Source of the DNA: an uncultured Oxalobacteraceae bacterium
GTDB taxonomy: Bacteria > Pseudomonadota > Gammaproteobacteria > Burkholderiales > Burkholderiaceae
DNA: 5,434 nucleotides
Reading direction: 5' to 3'
NCBI GenBank assembly: GCA_946478765.1
Contig: CAMLDH010000277.1
Location: forward strand, 1 to 5,434
In this document: piece after piece, positions 1 to 5,405 of the stretch
Layout: each line of letters starts with the position of its first letter
Numbering within the stretch: position 1 is the first letter of the stretch
The notes under the pieces: generated by a model
What the model was told of the DNA's origin: nothing
Seen by the model: only the letters and a program-made list of their open reading frames with translations
Database searches by the model: none
Made by a program: the position numbers and the translations under genes

Positions 1-25
1 TGTTTTCAATAGCATTCTGCTTCAT
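1..25 (-). CDS. Possible start of a further minus-strand gene (partial, unidentified)
   Basis: On the minus strand an ATG at 25-23 opens a reading frame (MKQNAIEN...) that runs off the window. A GTAGGGA purine-rich block (plus-strand positions 31-37) sits about 6 nt upstream, a reasonable Shine-Dalgarno. It lies 134 nt downstream of the dgoA stop on the same strand, with no convincing terminator between, so it could be another operon member or a regulator. Eight codons are too few to name a family. The frame is also open upstream of this ATG, back to a stop near 100, so a longer start is possible. The call rests only on start, ribosome site and open frame. Confidence 0.3.
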
Positions 26-83
26 CGCAATCCCTACGCCCAAACCTCTATCGACACCGCCCCTTTGCCATAATTCAATCGGG

Positions 84-97
84 GTGGTTGATACCAC
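84..97. repeat. Perfect 14-bp inverted repeat GTGGT-N4-ACCAC
   Basis: GTGGT (84-88) and ACCAC (93-97) are exact reverse complements separated by TGAT. The element lies between the dgoA stop and the putative minus-strand start at 25. The spaced GT...AC layout resembles sites bound by FadR-type GntR regulators, the family of the E. coli dgo repressor DgoR, but that link is inference. A short RNA hairpin is the alternative. No T-run follows on either strand, so an intrinsic terminator is unlikely. Confidence 0.3.
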
Positions 98-158
98 TTA
101 CGAATGCACCCATGCCAACCCTTGCGGCATCTCCGAACAGGCCAACCGGACCACGGTT

Positions 159-788
159 TTATACCGGCTGAACGACCGACTTGCGCACGTCCATGAACAG
201 TTCGGCCGCACGTTTCAAGGCAGCCGGATCGACACCCGGTCGATAAAGTTGGCTGCCGATACCGAACCCGCTGGCGCCTGCATCGATATAGGCGGCAATA
301 TTATTGGGATGGATACCGCCGACGGGCAGAAGCAGTGTTTTTTCCGGTAAAACAGAACGCAAGGCTTTGACAACTGCAGGTGGAATCATTTCAGCCGGAA
401 ATAGCTTCAGGCCGTGCGCGCCGGCAGCCAGTGCGCGAAATGCTTCGCTTGGCGTACTGATGCCCGGCAATGCCAGCAAGCCGAGATCGACCGCATGACG
501 AATGACGTCCGGCTCACAGTTAGGCGCAACCATGAAGCGCGCGCCGACGCCTTTTATCGCATCGACATCTTCAATGGTGAGCACTGTTCCGCCGCCTATC
601 AACGCATCCGGCGGCGCAATTTTCGTCAGGGCGGCAATCGCCGGCAACGCGTTCGGCCGGTTCAGCGGCACTTCCAGCAAACGGAACCCGGCATCGAACA
701 GGATAGGTCCAATTGCCGGCACTTCCTCCGGCGTCAATCCGCGCAGAATGGCCACCATCGGGCACGGATATTCATCGAGCGAGACCAT
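159..788 (-). CDS. dgoA: 2-dehydro-3-deoxy-6-phosphogalactonate aldolase
   Basis: Cytoplasmic class I aldolase that splits 2-dehydro-3-deoxy-6-phospho-D-galactonate into pyruvate and D-glyceraldehyde 3-phosphate, the last step of the galactonate pathway. The 209-residue product has the usual length of the KDPG/KDPGal aldolase (Eda) family and a single TIM-barrel domain. Visible landmarks are AILRG (13-17, phosphate/substrate Arg16), LLEVPLN (Glu39, the general acid/base), GGGTVL (65-70), APN (88-90) and LKLFPA with Lys128, the Schiff-base lysine (E37 and K126 in E. coli DgoA, from memory). A GGI motif follows at 157-159. The VPLN context and the adjacent kinase favour the galactonate enzyme over Eda. 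The frame is open further upstream to 944, but AAGGAA at 794-799 selects the ATG at 788. It starts 10 nt after the dgoK stop and is probably translationally coupled to it. Function is well supported; strict stereospecificity is inferred. Confidence 0.93.
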   Translation of the reverse strand: MVSLDEYPCPMVAILRGLTPEEVPAIGPILFDAGFRLLEVPLNRPNALPAIAALTKIAPPDALIGGGTVLTIEDVDAIKGVGARFMVAPNCEPDVIRHAVDLGLLALPGISTPSEAFRALAAGAHGLKLFPAEMIPPAVVKALRSVLPEKTLLLPVGGIHPNNIAAYIDAGASGFGIGSQLYRPGVDPAALKRAAELFMDVRKSVVQPV

Positions 789-793
789 GTCAG

Positions 794-799
794 TTCCTT
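794..799 (-). promoter_or_regulatory. Ribosome binding site of dgoA
   Basis: AAGGAA on the minus strand lies 5 nt before the ATG at 788. It decides between this start and the in-frame ATG six codons earlier (806), which has no such site at the right distance. The first A is the last base of the dgoK TGA stop (801-799), so ribosomes finishing dgoK arrive directly at this site. Confidence 0.75.
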
Positions 800-1728
800 C
801 ATACATGCTTATTGCCGACCAAATGCTTATTGCCGACCAACGCCTGCAACGCGGCAATATAAACATCGTCGGGTTGCCATACCGTGGACGGCATGTCGAA
901 AAAGTCGAGCGCATCGGCATAGCGCTTTGCAAGCGAAGTCGCACCGATGATCTGCACCGGTTCGCGCGCCTGGCTTTTCATCCTTGGCCGAATGTCCGCC
1001 AATTCAGCGCCGATCAGCAAACCGGATAGATATGATGCGGCATGGGCTGCCTGCATCGCATCGGTCACGACCAATGCGCGACAGCCAAAAGCCGCATGCG
1101 TAAACCCGCCGTGTTGCGCTGCTTTCAACCCGGCCTCGAACACGGCAGGAGACTCTTGCTCGTCTTTCATCAGGGCCGCAAGCGTGCCGTGCTCACGCAG
1201 AAGCGAAAACAATTCACCCGTCATGAACGTCATGATCGCGGCGACACCGTCATTGTCGATGCGCACCCATTTACAATGCGTACCCGGCAACACATACCAC
1301 CCATCCGATGCGCCGAGCGCCATGGCGCCGAGGATTTGGGTTTCCTCGCCGCGCATCACATCCGGCGTGCCAAATGCATCGTCAAATCGATATCCCGGCA
1401 CGATACGACAGCGAACATTCGGTAGCGCCGTCTCGATGGGCAACATTGCCTGCGGCAAACGAGAGAGTGGCTGCTCGCTAGAAAGATAGGGTGCCTGTCG
1501 CCAGCCATTGCGACTGCCTACCATTCCCGACATCACAACGTCGGCATGCGTTACGGTTAGCGTTTTCAACAATTCCTTTAGCGACGCCTCGAAATCCCCA
1601 TTGACCGCGAGAATGCCGAATGCATCATTGTGCTGCCGCGCCAATTTGCCTTGTTCATTCAGCACATAGGTACGCCGGTTGCTTGTGCCCCAATCGATAC
1701 CGACTACTGTCGCTTGCGATTTATTCAC
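799..1728 (-). CDS. dgoK: 2-dehydro-3-deoxygalactonokinase
   Basis: ATP-dependent sugar-acid kinase that converts 2-dehydro-3-deoxy-D-galactonate to its 6-phosphate, feeding the aldolase encoded next to it. With the chosen GTG start the product is 309 residues, against 292 in E. coli DgoK. Family landmarks in order: GIDWGTSN (10-17, first phosphate-binding loop of the ASKHA fold), SGMVGSRNGW (67-76), PGYRFDD (111-117), the DgoK signature MRGEETQ (125-131), PGTHCKWV (148-155), MTGEL (169-173), SGLLIGAEL (235-243) and GATSLAKRY (262-270). The frame continues upstream to a TTG at 1779 with no ribosome site. The GTG at 1728 has GGGGTGG just before it and matches the family N-terminus, so it is preferred. 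Odd feature: the C-terminus carries LVGNKH twice because of an exact 18-bp tandem duplication. The 66-nt gap to the SDR gene and 10-nt gap to dgoA place it mid-operon. Confidence 0.93.
   Translation of the reverse strand: MNKSQATVVGIDWGTSNRRTYVLNEQGKLARQHNDAFGILAVNGDFEASLKELLKTLTVTHADVVMSGMVGSRNGWRQAPYLSSEQPLSRLPQAMLPIETALPNVRCRIVPGYRFDDAFGTPDVMRGEETQILGAMALGASDGWYVLPGTHCKWVRIDNDGVAAIMTFMTGELFSLLREHGTLAALMKDEQESPAVFEAGLKAAQHGGFTHAAFGCRALVVTDAMQAAHAASYLSGLLIGAELADIRPRMKSQAREPVQIIGATSLAKRYADALDFFDMPSTVWQPDDVYIAALQALVGNKHLVGNKHV
805..840 (-). repeat. Exact 18-bp tandem duplication inside the 3' end of dgoK
   Basis: The unit ATGCTTATTGCCGACCAA (plus strand) occurs at 805-822 and again, identically, at 823-840. 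It is a multiple of three, so the frame is kept and six residues (LVGNKH) are duplicated at the very C-terminus of DgoK, followed by a single Val and the stop. The bases flanking the pair do not extend the match. The identity of the copies suggests a recent replication-slippage event. Confidence 0.95.
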
Positions 1729-1792
1729 GGCGCCACCCCAAAAGCTGTTGGATGCGAGCGGGTCCGTCAGCGTTCCCAATGCAGCAAATCAT
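1721..1792 (-). other. Possible 23-codon ORF between the SDR gene and dgoK
   Basis: On the minus strand the SDR stop TGA (1797-1795) is followed by GC and then an ATG at 1792-1790. This opens a 23-codon frame (MICCIGNADG...) ending at TAA 1723-1721, which overlaps the dgoK GTG start at 1728-1726. The layout would allow ribosomes leaving the SDR gene to restart and deliver to the dgoK start. No family is recognisable, and the arrangement could be chance in a 66-nt gap. It is listed as a coupling candidate, not as an established gene. Confidence 0.2.
1733..1739 (-). promoter_or_regulatory. Likely ribosome binding site of dgoK
   Basis: GGGGTGG on the minus strand lies 4 nt before the GTG at 1728 (7 nt if only the GGGG core is counted). 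It is an imperfect Shine-Dalgarno, but the only one near any candidate dgoK start, and it favours GTG 1728 over the upstream TTG at 1779. Confidence 0.5.
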
Positions 1793-1794
1793 GC

Positions 1795-2571
1795 TCACGC
1801 CCAACCGCCGTCGACAATGAATTCCTGCGCAGTACACATCGCGCTGTCGTCGGAGGCGAGAAACATCACCATGCGCGCAACGTGCCACGGCTGCAGCCGT
1901 CCCGGCAAACACTGGTTCGCCTCGATTTCCCGCTCGCCCTCCGGATCGAGCCAAAGCTTCATCTGGCGCTCGGTCATCACCCAACCCGGCGTGACGGTAT
2001 TGACCCTGATGTTATAAGGCCCCAGATCCCGCGCGAGTCCTCGGGTCAAGCCGCTGACGGCTGCCTTGGTGGTGGTGTAGACCGAATAGCCGCCATTCGC
2101 AATATGCCAACTGATGGAACCAAGATTGATGATCGAACCGCCGCCGTTCTTTTTCATTCCGGCAATGACGGCCTGACAGGTAAAGAACATCGGGCGTTGA
2201 TTGATCGCGATGCGATCGTTCCAGTATTCCAGCGTCACCTCTTCCGGCTGGTGGCGATCGTCGTTACCGGCATTGTTGACCAGCACGTCAAAGTCGCCGA
2301 TCTGCTGTGCCAATGCGCGCATGTCGGCTTGCAAGGCCGGAATATCCCGGATGTCGCAGCACCGGAAAACCGGCGTCTCGTATCCGGCTTTCGCCAGACG
2401 CTCGCATAAGTTCAGGCCCGCATCGGTTGCGATATCCACAAACGCGACTATCGCGCCCTGCGCGGCAAATTCGGTGACGATGCTTTCTCCAATACCGGAC
2501 GCGCCACCGGTGACGAATACCCGTTTGCCCTTCAGGCTGGGATAGCTGGCCAAACTGTTTTGGGAAGGCAT
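1795..2571 (-). CDS. SDR-family aldose 1-dehydrogenase (galactose/arabinose/xylose type)
   Basis: Short-chain dehydrogenase, 258 residues, predicted to oxidise an aldose at C1 to its lactone with NAD(P)+ in the cytoplasm, the first pathway step. Seen: the Rossmann glycine motif TGGASGIG (21-28), an acidic residue after the second beta strand (VAFVD, Asp46, usually favouring NAD+), NNAG (99-102), and the catalytic set Ser162, Tyr175 and Lys179 (YTTTK), ending with the typical FIVDGGWA tail. YPSLKGKRV near the N-terminus, NNAGNDDRH (99-107) and GSISWH (161-166) closely recall the Caulobacter D-xylose dehydrogenase XylB, from memory. The kinase and aldolase downstream make D-galactose (or D-fucose/L-arabinose) the likelier substrate here, but sequence alone does not settle it. 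The frame is open upstream, yet AGGAG before the ATG at 2571 fixes the start. First gene of the minus operon; stop 1797-1795. Confidence 0.88.
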   Translation of the reverse strand: MPSQNSLASYPSLKGKRVFVTGGASGIGESIVTEFAAQGAIVAFVDIATDAGLNLCERLAKAGYETPVFRCCDIRDIPALQADMRALAQQIGDFDVLVNNAGNDDRHQPEEVTLEYWNDRIAINQRPMFFTCQAVIAGMKKNGGGSIINLGSISWHIANGGYSVYTTTKAAVSGLTRGLARDLGPYNIRVNTVTPGWVMTERQMKLWLDPEGEREIEANQCLPGRLQPWHVARMVMFLASDDSAMCTAQEFIVDGGWA

Positions 2572-2577
2572 GATTTT

Positions 2578-2582
2578 CTCCT
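2578..2582 (-). promoter_or_regulatory. Ribosome binding site of the SDR gene
   Basis: AGGAG on the minus strand, 6 nt before the ATG at 2571, is the strongest Shine-Dalgarno in the window. It rules out the longer in-frame starts upstream, up to 2844, which would run through the intergenic region and into the divergent dehydratase gene. Confidence 0.85.
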
Positions 2583-2624
2583 GAACTTTCGTGGCAACCG
2601 CCAATCTCAATAGGAATGCTGGAT

Positions 2625-2643
2625 TTGACCGGCGATCCGTCAA
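2625..2643. repeat. Inverted repeat TTGAC-N9-GTCAA, candidate operator
   Basis: TTGAC (2625-2629) and GTCAA (2639-2643) are exact reverse complements 9 nt apart; one more outer pair fits with a mismatch between. The right arm coincides with the possible minus-strand -35 box, so a regulator bound here could control the SDR-dgoK-dgoA operon. Five-base arms can arise by chance, so support is weak. Confidence 0.3.
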
Positions 2644-2685
2644 TTCATTCTTGATAAATCGCCTTAAAAACTGCGTATCTTTTTC

Positions 2686-2707
2686 GGTGACACGCGAACG
2701 TGTCGCC
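2686..2707. repeat. 22-bp near-perfect palindrome, candidate operator
   Basis: Left arm GGTGACACG (2686-2694) and right arm CGTGTCGCC (2699-2707) pair at 8 of 9 positions, the exception being a G-T wobble, around a central CGAA. This is the strongest symmetric element in the divergent region. It lies just after the possible plus-strand -10 box, where a repressor would block initiation. As RNA it would form a stable hairpin in the 5' leader. No T-run follows, so it is not an intrinsic terminator. The cognate regulator is not in the window. Confidence 0.45.
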
Positions 2708-2717
2708 TGATTCAATC

Positions 2718-2732
2718 TCTGTTGAAAACAGA
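2718..2732. repeat. 15-bp inverted repeat directly before the dehydratase start
   Basis: TCTGTT (2718-2723) and AACAGA (2727-2732) are exact reverse complements around GAA, and the second arm touches the ATG at 2733. In mRNA it would be a small 6-bp hairpin occupying the position of the ribosome site, which is otherwise weak (GAAAACAGA). It could modulate translation or be a DNA site; chance is possible. Confidence 0.35.
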
Positions 2733-4454
2733 ATGACCGGCAAAAAATCCCTGCGCCGCAGCCAGGCTTGGTTCGGCCCACAAGACCGCGACGGCTTCGT
2801 GCATCGCAGCTGGACCAAGAAATCCGGTTATCCGGACGATGCATTCGATGGCCGCCCGGTCATCGGCATTTGCAATACCTGGTCCGAACTCACGCCTTGC
2901 AACGATCACTTCCGCGATCTGGCGGAATTCGTCAAGCGCGGCGTCCTTGAAGCCGGCGGATTCCCGCTTGAATTCCCCGTGATGTCGCTCGGCGAAACGC
3001 AATTGCGTCCCACCGCAATGTTGTTTCGCAATCTCGCCAGCATGGACGTCGAAGAATCCATCAGGGGCAATCCGATCGATGGCGTGGTGCTGCTGATGGG
3101 CTGCGACAAGACCACGCCGGCATTGCTGATGGGTGCCGCAAGCTGCGGTTTGCCGACGATCGGCTTGTCGGGCGGACCGATGTTGAACGGCAAATTTCGC
3201 GGCAAGGACATCGGTTCCGGCACCGGCGTCTGGCAGATGTCGGAAATGGTCAGGGCAGGACAAATGTCGCAGGATGAATTCACGGCAGCCGAATCCTGCA
3301 TGAACCGCTCCAAAGGCCATTGCATGACGATGGGTACCGCATCCACCATGGCGAGCATGGTCGAAGCCTTGGGCATGTCTTTGCCGGAGAATGCCGCGAT
3401 CCCCGCCCCCGATACGCGCCGCAACCGGCTCGCGCAATTGACGGGCCGGCGCATTGTGCAGATGGTCGAAGAAGACCTGGGCATGGCAAACATACTCACG
3501 CGTGCAGCGTTCGAGAATGCGATCCGGGTAAATGCCGCAATCGGCGGCTCGACCAACGCCGTGGTGCATCTGCTGGCCATCGCCGGCCGCATGGGAATCG
3601 CGCTCGATCTGGAAGACTTCGACCGCCTCGGCAGCCACCTGCCATGTCTGGTCGACCTGCAGCCGTCCGGTCAATACCTGATGGAAGATTTTTATTATGC
3701 CGGCGGACTCCCGGCAGTGATGCGCGAAATACAAGACATGCTGCATGGCGATGCGCTGACGGTCAACGGCAAGACCATTACGGAAAACATCAAGGACGCA
3801 CCGTGCTACAACCGCGAAGTGATCCGGCCGCTTGCGCAGCCATTCAAGGCGCATGCAGGCATTGCCATCCTCAAGGGAAATCTCGCGCCGGACGGCGCCG
3901 TGATCAAACCCTCGGCAGCGTCGTCACACTTGCTCAAACATCGCGGTCGTGCGGTGGTATTCGACACCATCGAAGACCTGCATGCCCGCATCGATGATCC
4001 GGAACTCGACGTCGACGAACACTGCGTGATGGTGCTGAAAAACTGCGGGCCGCGCGGCTATCCCGGCATGGCCGAAGTCGGCAACATGCCGCTGCCGCGC
4101 AAAGTGCTGCAGAAAGGTTTTATCGACATGGTCCGGATATCCGATGCCCGCATGAGCGGCACTGCATACGGCACCGTCGTGTTGCATGTATCGCCCGAGG
4201 CCGCGCTGGGCGGGCCGTTGGCGCTGGTGCGCGATGGCGACATGATTGAGCTGAATGTGGCCGATCGATGGCTGCATCTGGATGTCAGCGACGAGGAGCT
4301 GCAACGGCGCAAGGCAGCATGGGCAGCGCCGGAGCCGCCGTCACGCGGCTATGCGCGGCTGTATGTCGAGCACGTGCAGCAGGCGCATCTGGGCGCCGAT
4401 CTGGACTTTCTGGTGGGCGCCAGCGGTGCCGCGGTGCCGCGCGAATCTCATTGA
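2733..4454 (+). CDS. IlvD/Edd-family sugar-acid dehydratase (L-arabonate/D-galactonate type)
   Basis: Iron-sulfur dehydratase that removes water from an aldonate to give the 2-keto-3-deoxy acid, the third step here. Length is 573 residues, close to the 579 of Rhizobium L-arabonate dehydratase, which it closely resembles and which also acts on D-galactonate and D-fuconate (family knowledge from memory). Three cluster cysteines are present: Cys56 (TPCND), Cys124 (MGCDKTTP) and Cys197 (GHCMTMGTASTM). So are metal ligands Glu88 and Asp125, the modified Lys126, and the catalytic Ser475 in SDARMSGTAYG. KNCGPRGYPGMAEVGNM (436-452) and the C-terminal GADLDF also fit. An upstream in-frame GTG (2700) would add 11 residues, but it lies inside a palindrome and the extension does not match the family, so ATG 2733 is chosen although its ribosome site is weak. 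First gene of the plus operon; the lactonase follows 45 nt later. It probably replaces the unrelated enolase-type DgoD. Confidence 0.9.
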   Translation: MTGKKSLRRSQAWFGPQDRDGFVHRSWTKKSGYPDDAFDGRPVIGICNTWSELTPCNDHFRDLAEFVKRGVLEAGGFPLEFPVMSLGETQLRPTAMLFRNLASMDVEESIRGNPIDGVVLLMGCDKTTPALLMGAASCGLPTIGLSGGPMLNGKFRGKDIGSGTGVWQMSEMVRAGQMSQDEFTAAESCMNRSKGHCMTMGTASTMASMVEALGMSLPENAAIPAPDTRRNRLAQLTGRRIVQMVEEDLGMANILTRAAFENAIRVNAAIGGSTNAVVHLLAIAGRMGIALDLEDFDRLGSHLPCLVDLQPSGQYLMEDFYYAGGLPAVMREIQDMLHGDALTVNGKTITENIKDAPCYNREVIRPLAQPFKAHAGIAILKGNLAPDGAVIKPSAASSHLLKHRGRAVVFDTIEDLHARIDDPELDVDEHCVMVLKNCGPRGYPGMAEVGNMPLPRKVLQKGFIDMVRISDARMSGTAYGTVVLHVSPEAALGGPLALVRDGDMIELNVADRWLHLDVSDEELQRRKAAWAAPEPPSRGYARLYVEHVQQAHLGADLDFLVGASGAAVPRESH

Positions 4455-4484
4455 GAACCTCATTGAATTTTGCATTGAATTTCA
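4449..4484 (+). repeat. Three 12-bp imperfect tandem repeats spanning the dehydratase stop
   Basis: Units begin with CATTGA at 4449, 4461 and 4473: CATTGAGAACCT, CATTGAATTTTG and CATTGAATTTCA. Because the period is 12, the TGA recurs in the dehydratase frame at 4452, 4464 and 4476, giving three successive His-stop pairs. The array fills most of the 45-nt gap before the lactonase ribosome site. Slippage during replication is the simplest origin. Confidence 0.8.
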
Positions 4485-4488
4485 CATC

Positions 4489-4493
4489 AGGGG
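4489..4493 (+). promoter_or_regulatory. Ribosome binding site of the lactonase gene
   Basis: AGGGG followed 6 nt later by the ATG at 4500. It supports this start over the in-frame region upstream and shows the lactonase is translated from its own site within the dehydratase transcript. Confidence 0.75.
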
Positions 4494-4499
4494 AATGAC

Positions 4500-5372
4500 A
4501 TGAATGCCGCACAATGCGTGTGGAATGCCCATGCCAAGCTTGGCGAAGGTCCCGTCTGGTCGGTCAAGGAACAGGCGCTGTACTGGGTCGATATCCTGAA
4601 CCGCCGGCTGCATCGGCTAGACCGCCATCTCGATCAGCGCACTTGGCAATTCGACGAAGAGATTTCATCCGCCGCCGAACGCGCTGAAGGTCCCGGACTC
4701 ATTGTCACGCTACGCCATGGCTTTGCTTTCTTCGATCCGGCAACAGCGAAAATGGAGCGCCTTGCGCAGCCGGAACAACATCTTCCGGGCAATCGTTTCA
4801 ACGACGGTAAATGCGACCGGCTTGGGCGCTTCTGGGCAGGCACCATCGATTTCGATTGCAAAGAACCTACCGGTTCGCTCTATTGCCTGTCGCCCGATCT
4901 CAGCTGTCGCAAGGTGGATTCAGGTTATGTTGTGACCAATGGTCCTGCATGGTCGGCCGACCAGAAAACCATGTATCACAACGATAGCGCCAACGGCCGA
5001 GTCTACGCATTTGATGTTGATTTGAAGTCCGGCACGCTCTCCAACAAGCGACTATTTCTTCAATTTGGCACGGAGGAAGGCTCCCCCGACGGCATGACGA
5101 CCGATGCGGAAGGCGGCTTGTGGATCGCACATTGGGGCGCAGGCAAAGTTACCCGGCGCGATCCTGAAGGAAAGGTACTGCAAACCGTTCAACTACCCTG
5201 CAGCCAGGTCACCAGTTGCACATTCGGCGGCCCGGAATTGAAGACCTTGTATGTCACGACCGCAAACGTCGGGCTGACGCAACAGCAGCTGGAGCATGCG
5301 CCATTGGCTGGCGGTCTGTTCGCGATTGACATGGATATTGCCGGTATGCCGGCAAATGCTTTCCGGGGTTAA
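4500..5372 (+). CDS. SMP-30/regucalcin-family aldonolactonase
   Basis: Metal-dependent lactonase predicted to hydrolyse the aldono-lactone made by the SDR enzyme to the free aldonate, in the cytoplasm; no signal peptide is visible. The 290-residue length is typical of the six-bladed beta-propeller SMP-30/gluconolactonase family. Seen: LGEGPVW (14-20) with metal-ligand Glu16, RFNDGKCDRLGRFWAGT (99-115) with Asn101, TNGPAWS (146-152) with Asn147, and SPDGMTTDAEGGLW (195-208) with Asp197. Glu16, Asn147 and Asp197 correspond to the known ligand positions of regucalcin (Glu18, Asn154, Asp204, from memory). Proteins of this type next to arabonate-type dehydratases serve L-arabinose or D-galactose oxidation. 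Family members cannot be separated by substrate from sequence alone; galactonolactone is inferred from the dgoK/dgoA neighbours. It is the second gene of the plus operon. Confidence 0.9.
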   Translation: MNAAQCVWNAHAKLGEGPVWSVKEQALYWVDILNRRLHRLDRHLDQRTWQFDEEISSAAERAEGPGLIVTLRHGFAFFDPATAKMERLAQPEQHLPGNRFNDGKCDRLGRFWAGTIDFDCKEPTGSLYCLSPDLSCRKVDSGYVVTNGPAWSADQKTMYHNDSANGRVYAFDVDLKSGTLSNKRLFLQFGTEEGSPDGMTTDAEGGLWIAHWGAGKVTRRDPEGKVLQTVQLPCSQVTSCTFGGPELKTLYVTTANVGLTQQQLEHAPLAGGLFAIDMDIAGMPANAFRG

Positions 5373-5385
5373 TCTCATTCGCCAT

Positions 5386-5397
5386 TTTTTCGAAAAA
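5386..5397. repeat. 12-bp palindrome TTTTTCGAAAAA after the lactonase gene
   Basis: A perfect AT-rich palindrome 13 nt after the lactonase stop and 8 nt before the possible start at 5406. It could be a regulatory site for the next gene. As RNA it makes only a weak A-U hairpin with no separate T-run, so a terminator is doubtful. Confidence 0.3.
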
Positions 5398-5405
5398 TTC
5401 TGACG

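Larger units (their letters stand above)
2572..2732. promoter_or_regulatory. Divergent promoter region between the two operons
   Basis: These 161 nt separate the SDR start (minus) from the dehydratase start (plus), so both promoters should lie here. It is visibly richer in A/T than the flanking genes in places. Weak plus-strand promoter: TTGATA (2651-2656) and TATCTT (2676-2681), 19 nt apart, which would start transcription inside the 2686-2707 palindrome. Weak minus-strand promoter: TTGACG (plus positions 2638-2643) and AGCATT (2615-2620), 17 nt apart. The region is certain to be regulatory by position; the individual boxes are guesses. Confidence 0.7.

Noticed and set aside
146..160. Weak inverted repeat just after the dgoA stop (AACCG/CGGTT) considered as a terminator
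   Set aside because: The stem is only five pairs and no run of T follows on the minus strand, so it does not meet the pattern of an intrinsic terminator.
789..944. N-terminal extension of the aldolase to position 944
   Set aside because: The extra residues are the out-of-frame dgoK 3' end and do not resemble the family. The Shine-Dalgarno at 794-799 fixes the start at 788.
414..1029. Plus-strand open frames opposite dgoA and dgoK
   Set aside because: Antisense shadows of two well-supported genes, with no ribosome site and no recognisable protein family.
1630..2409. Long plus-strand open frame (about 259 codons) opposite the SDR and the start of dgoK
   Set aside because: It spans the end of one conserved gene, an intergenic gap and the start of another, and its translation is His/Arg-rich without a motif; a codon-bias shadow.
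2572..2844. N-terminal extension of the SDR to position 2844
   Set aside because: It would cross the divergent promoter region and overlap the dehydratase start. The strong AGGAG before 2571 and the family N-terminus argue against it.
2712..3854. Long open frame (about 380 codons) on the minus strand opposite the dehydratase gene
   Set aside because: It is antisense to a clearly conserved enzyme, has a low-complexity His/Arg/Ala-rich translation with no recognisable domain, and is explained by the codon bias of the real gene.
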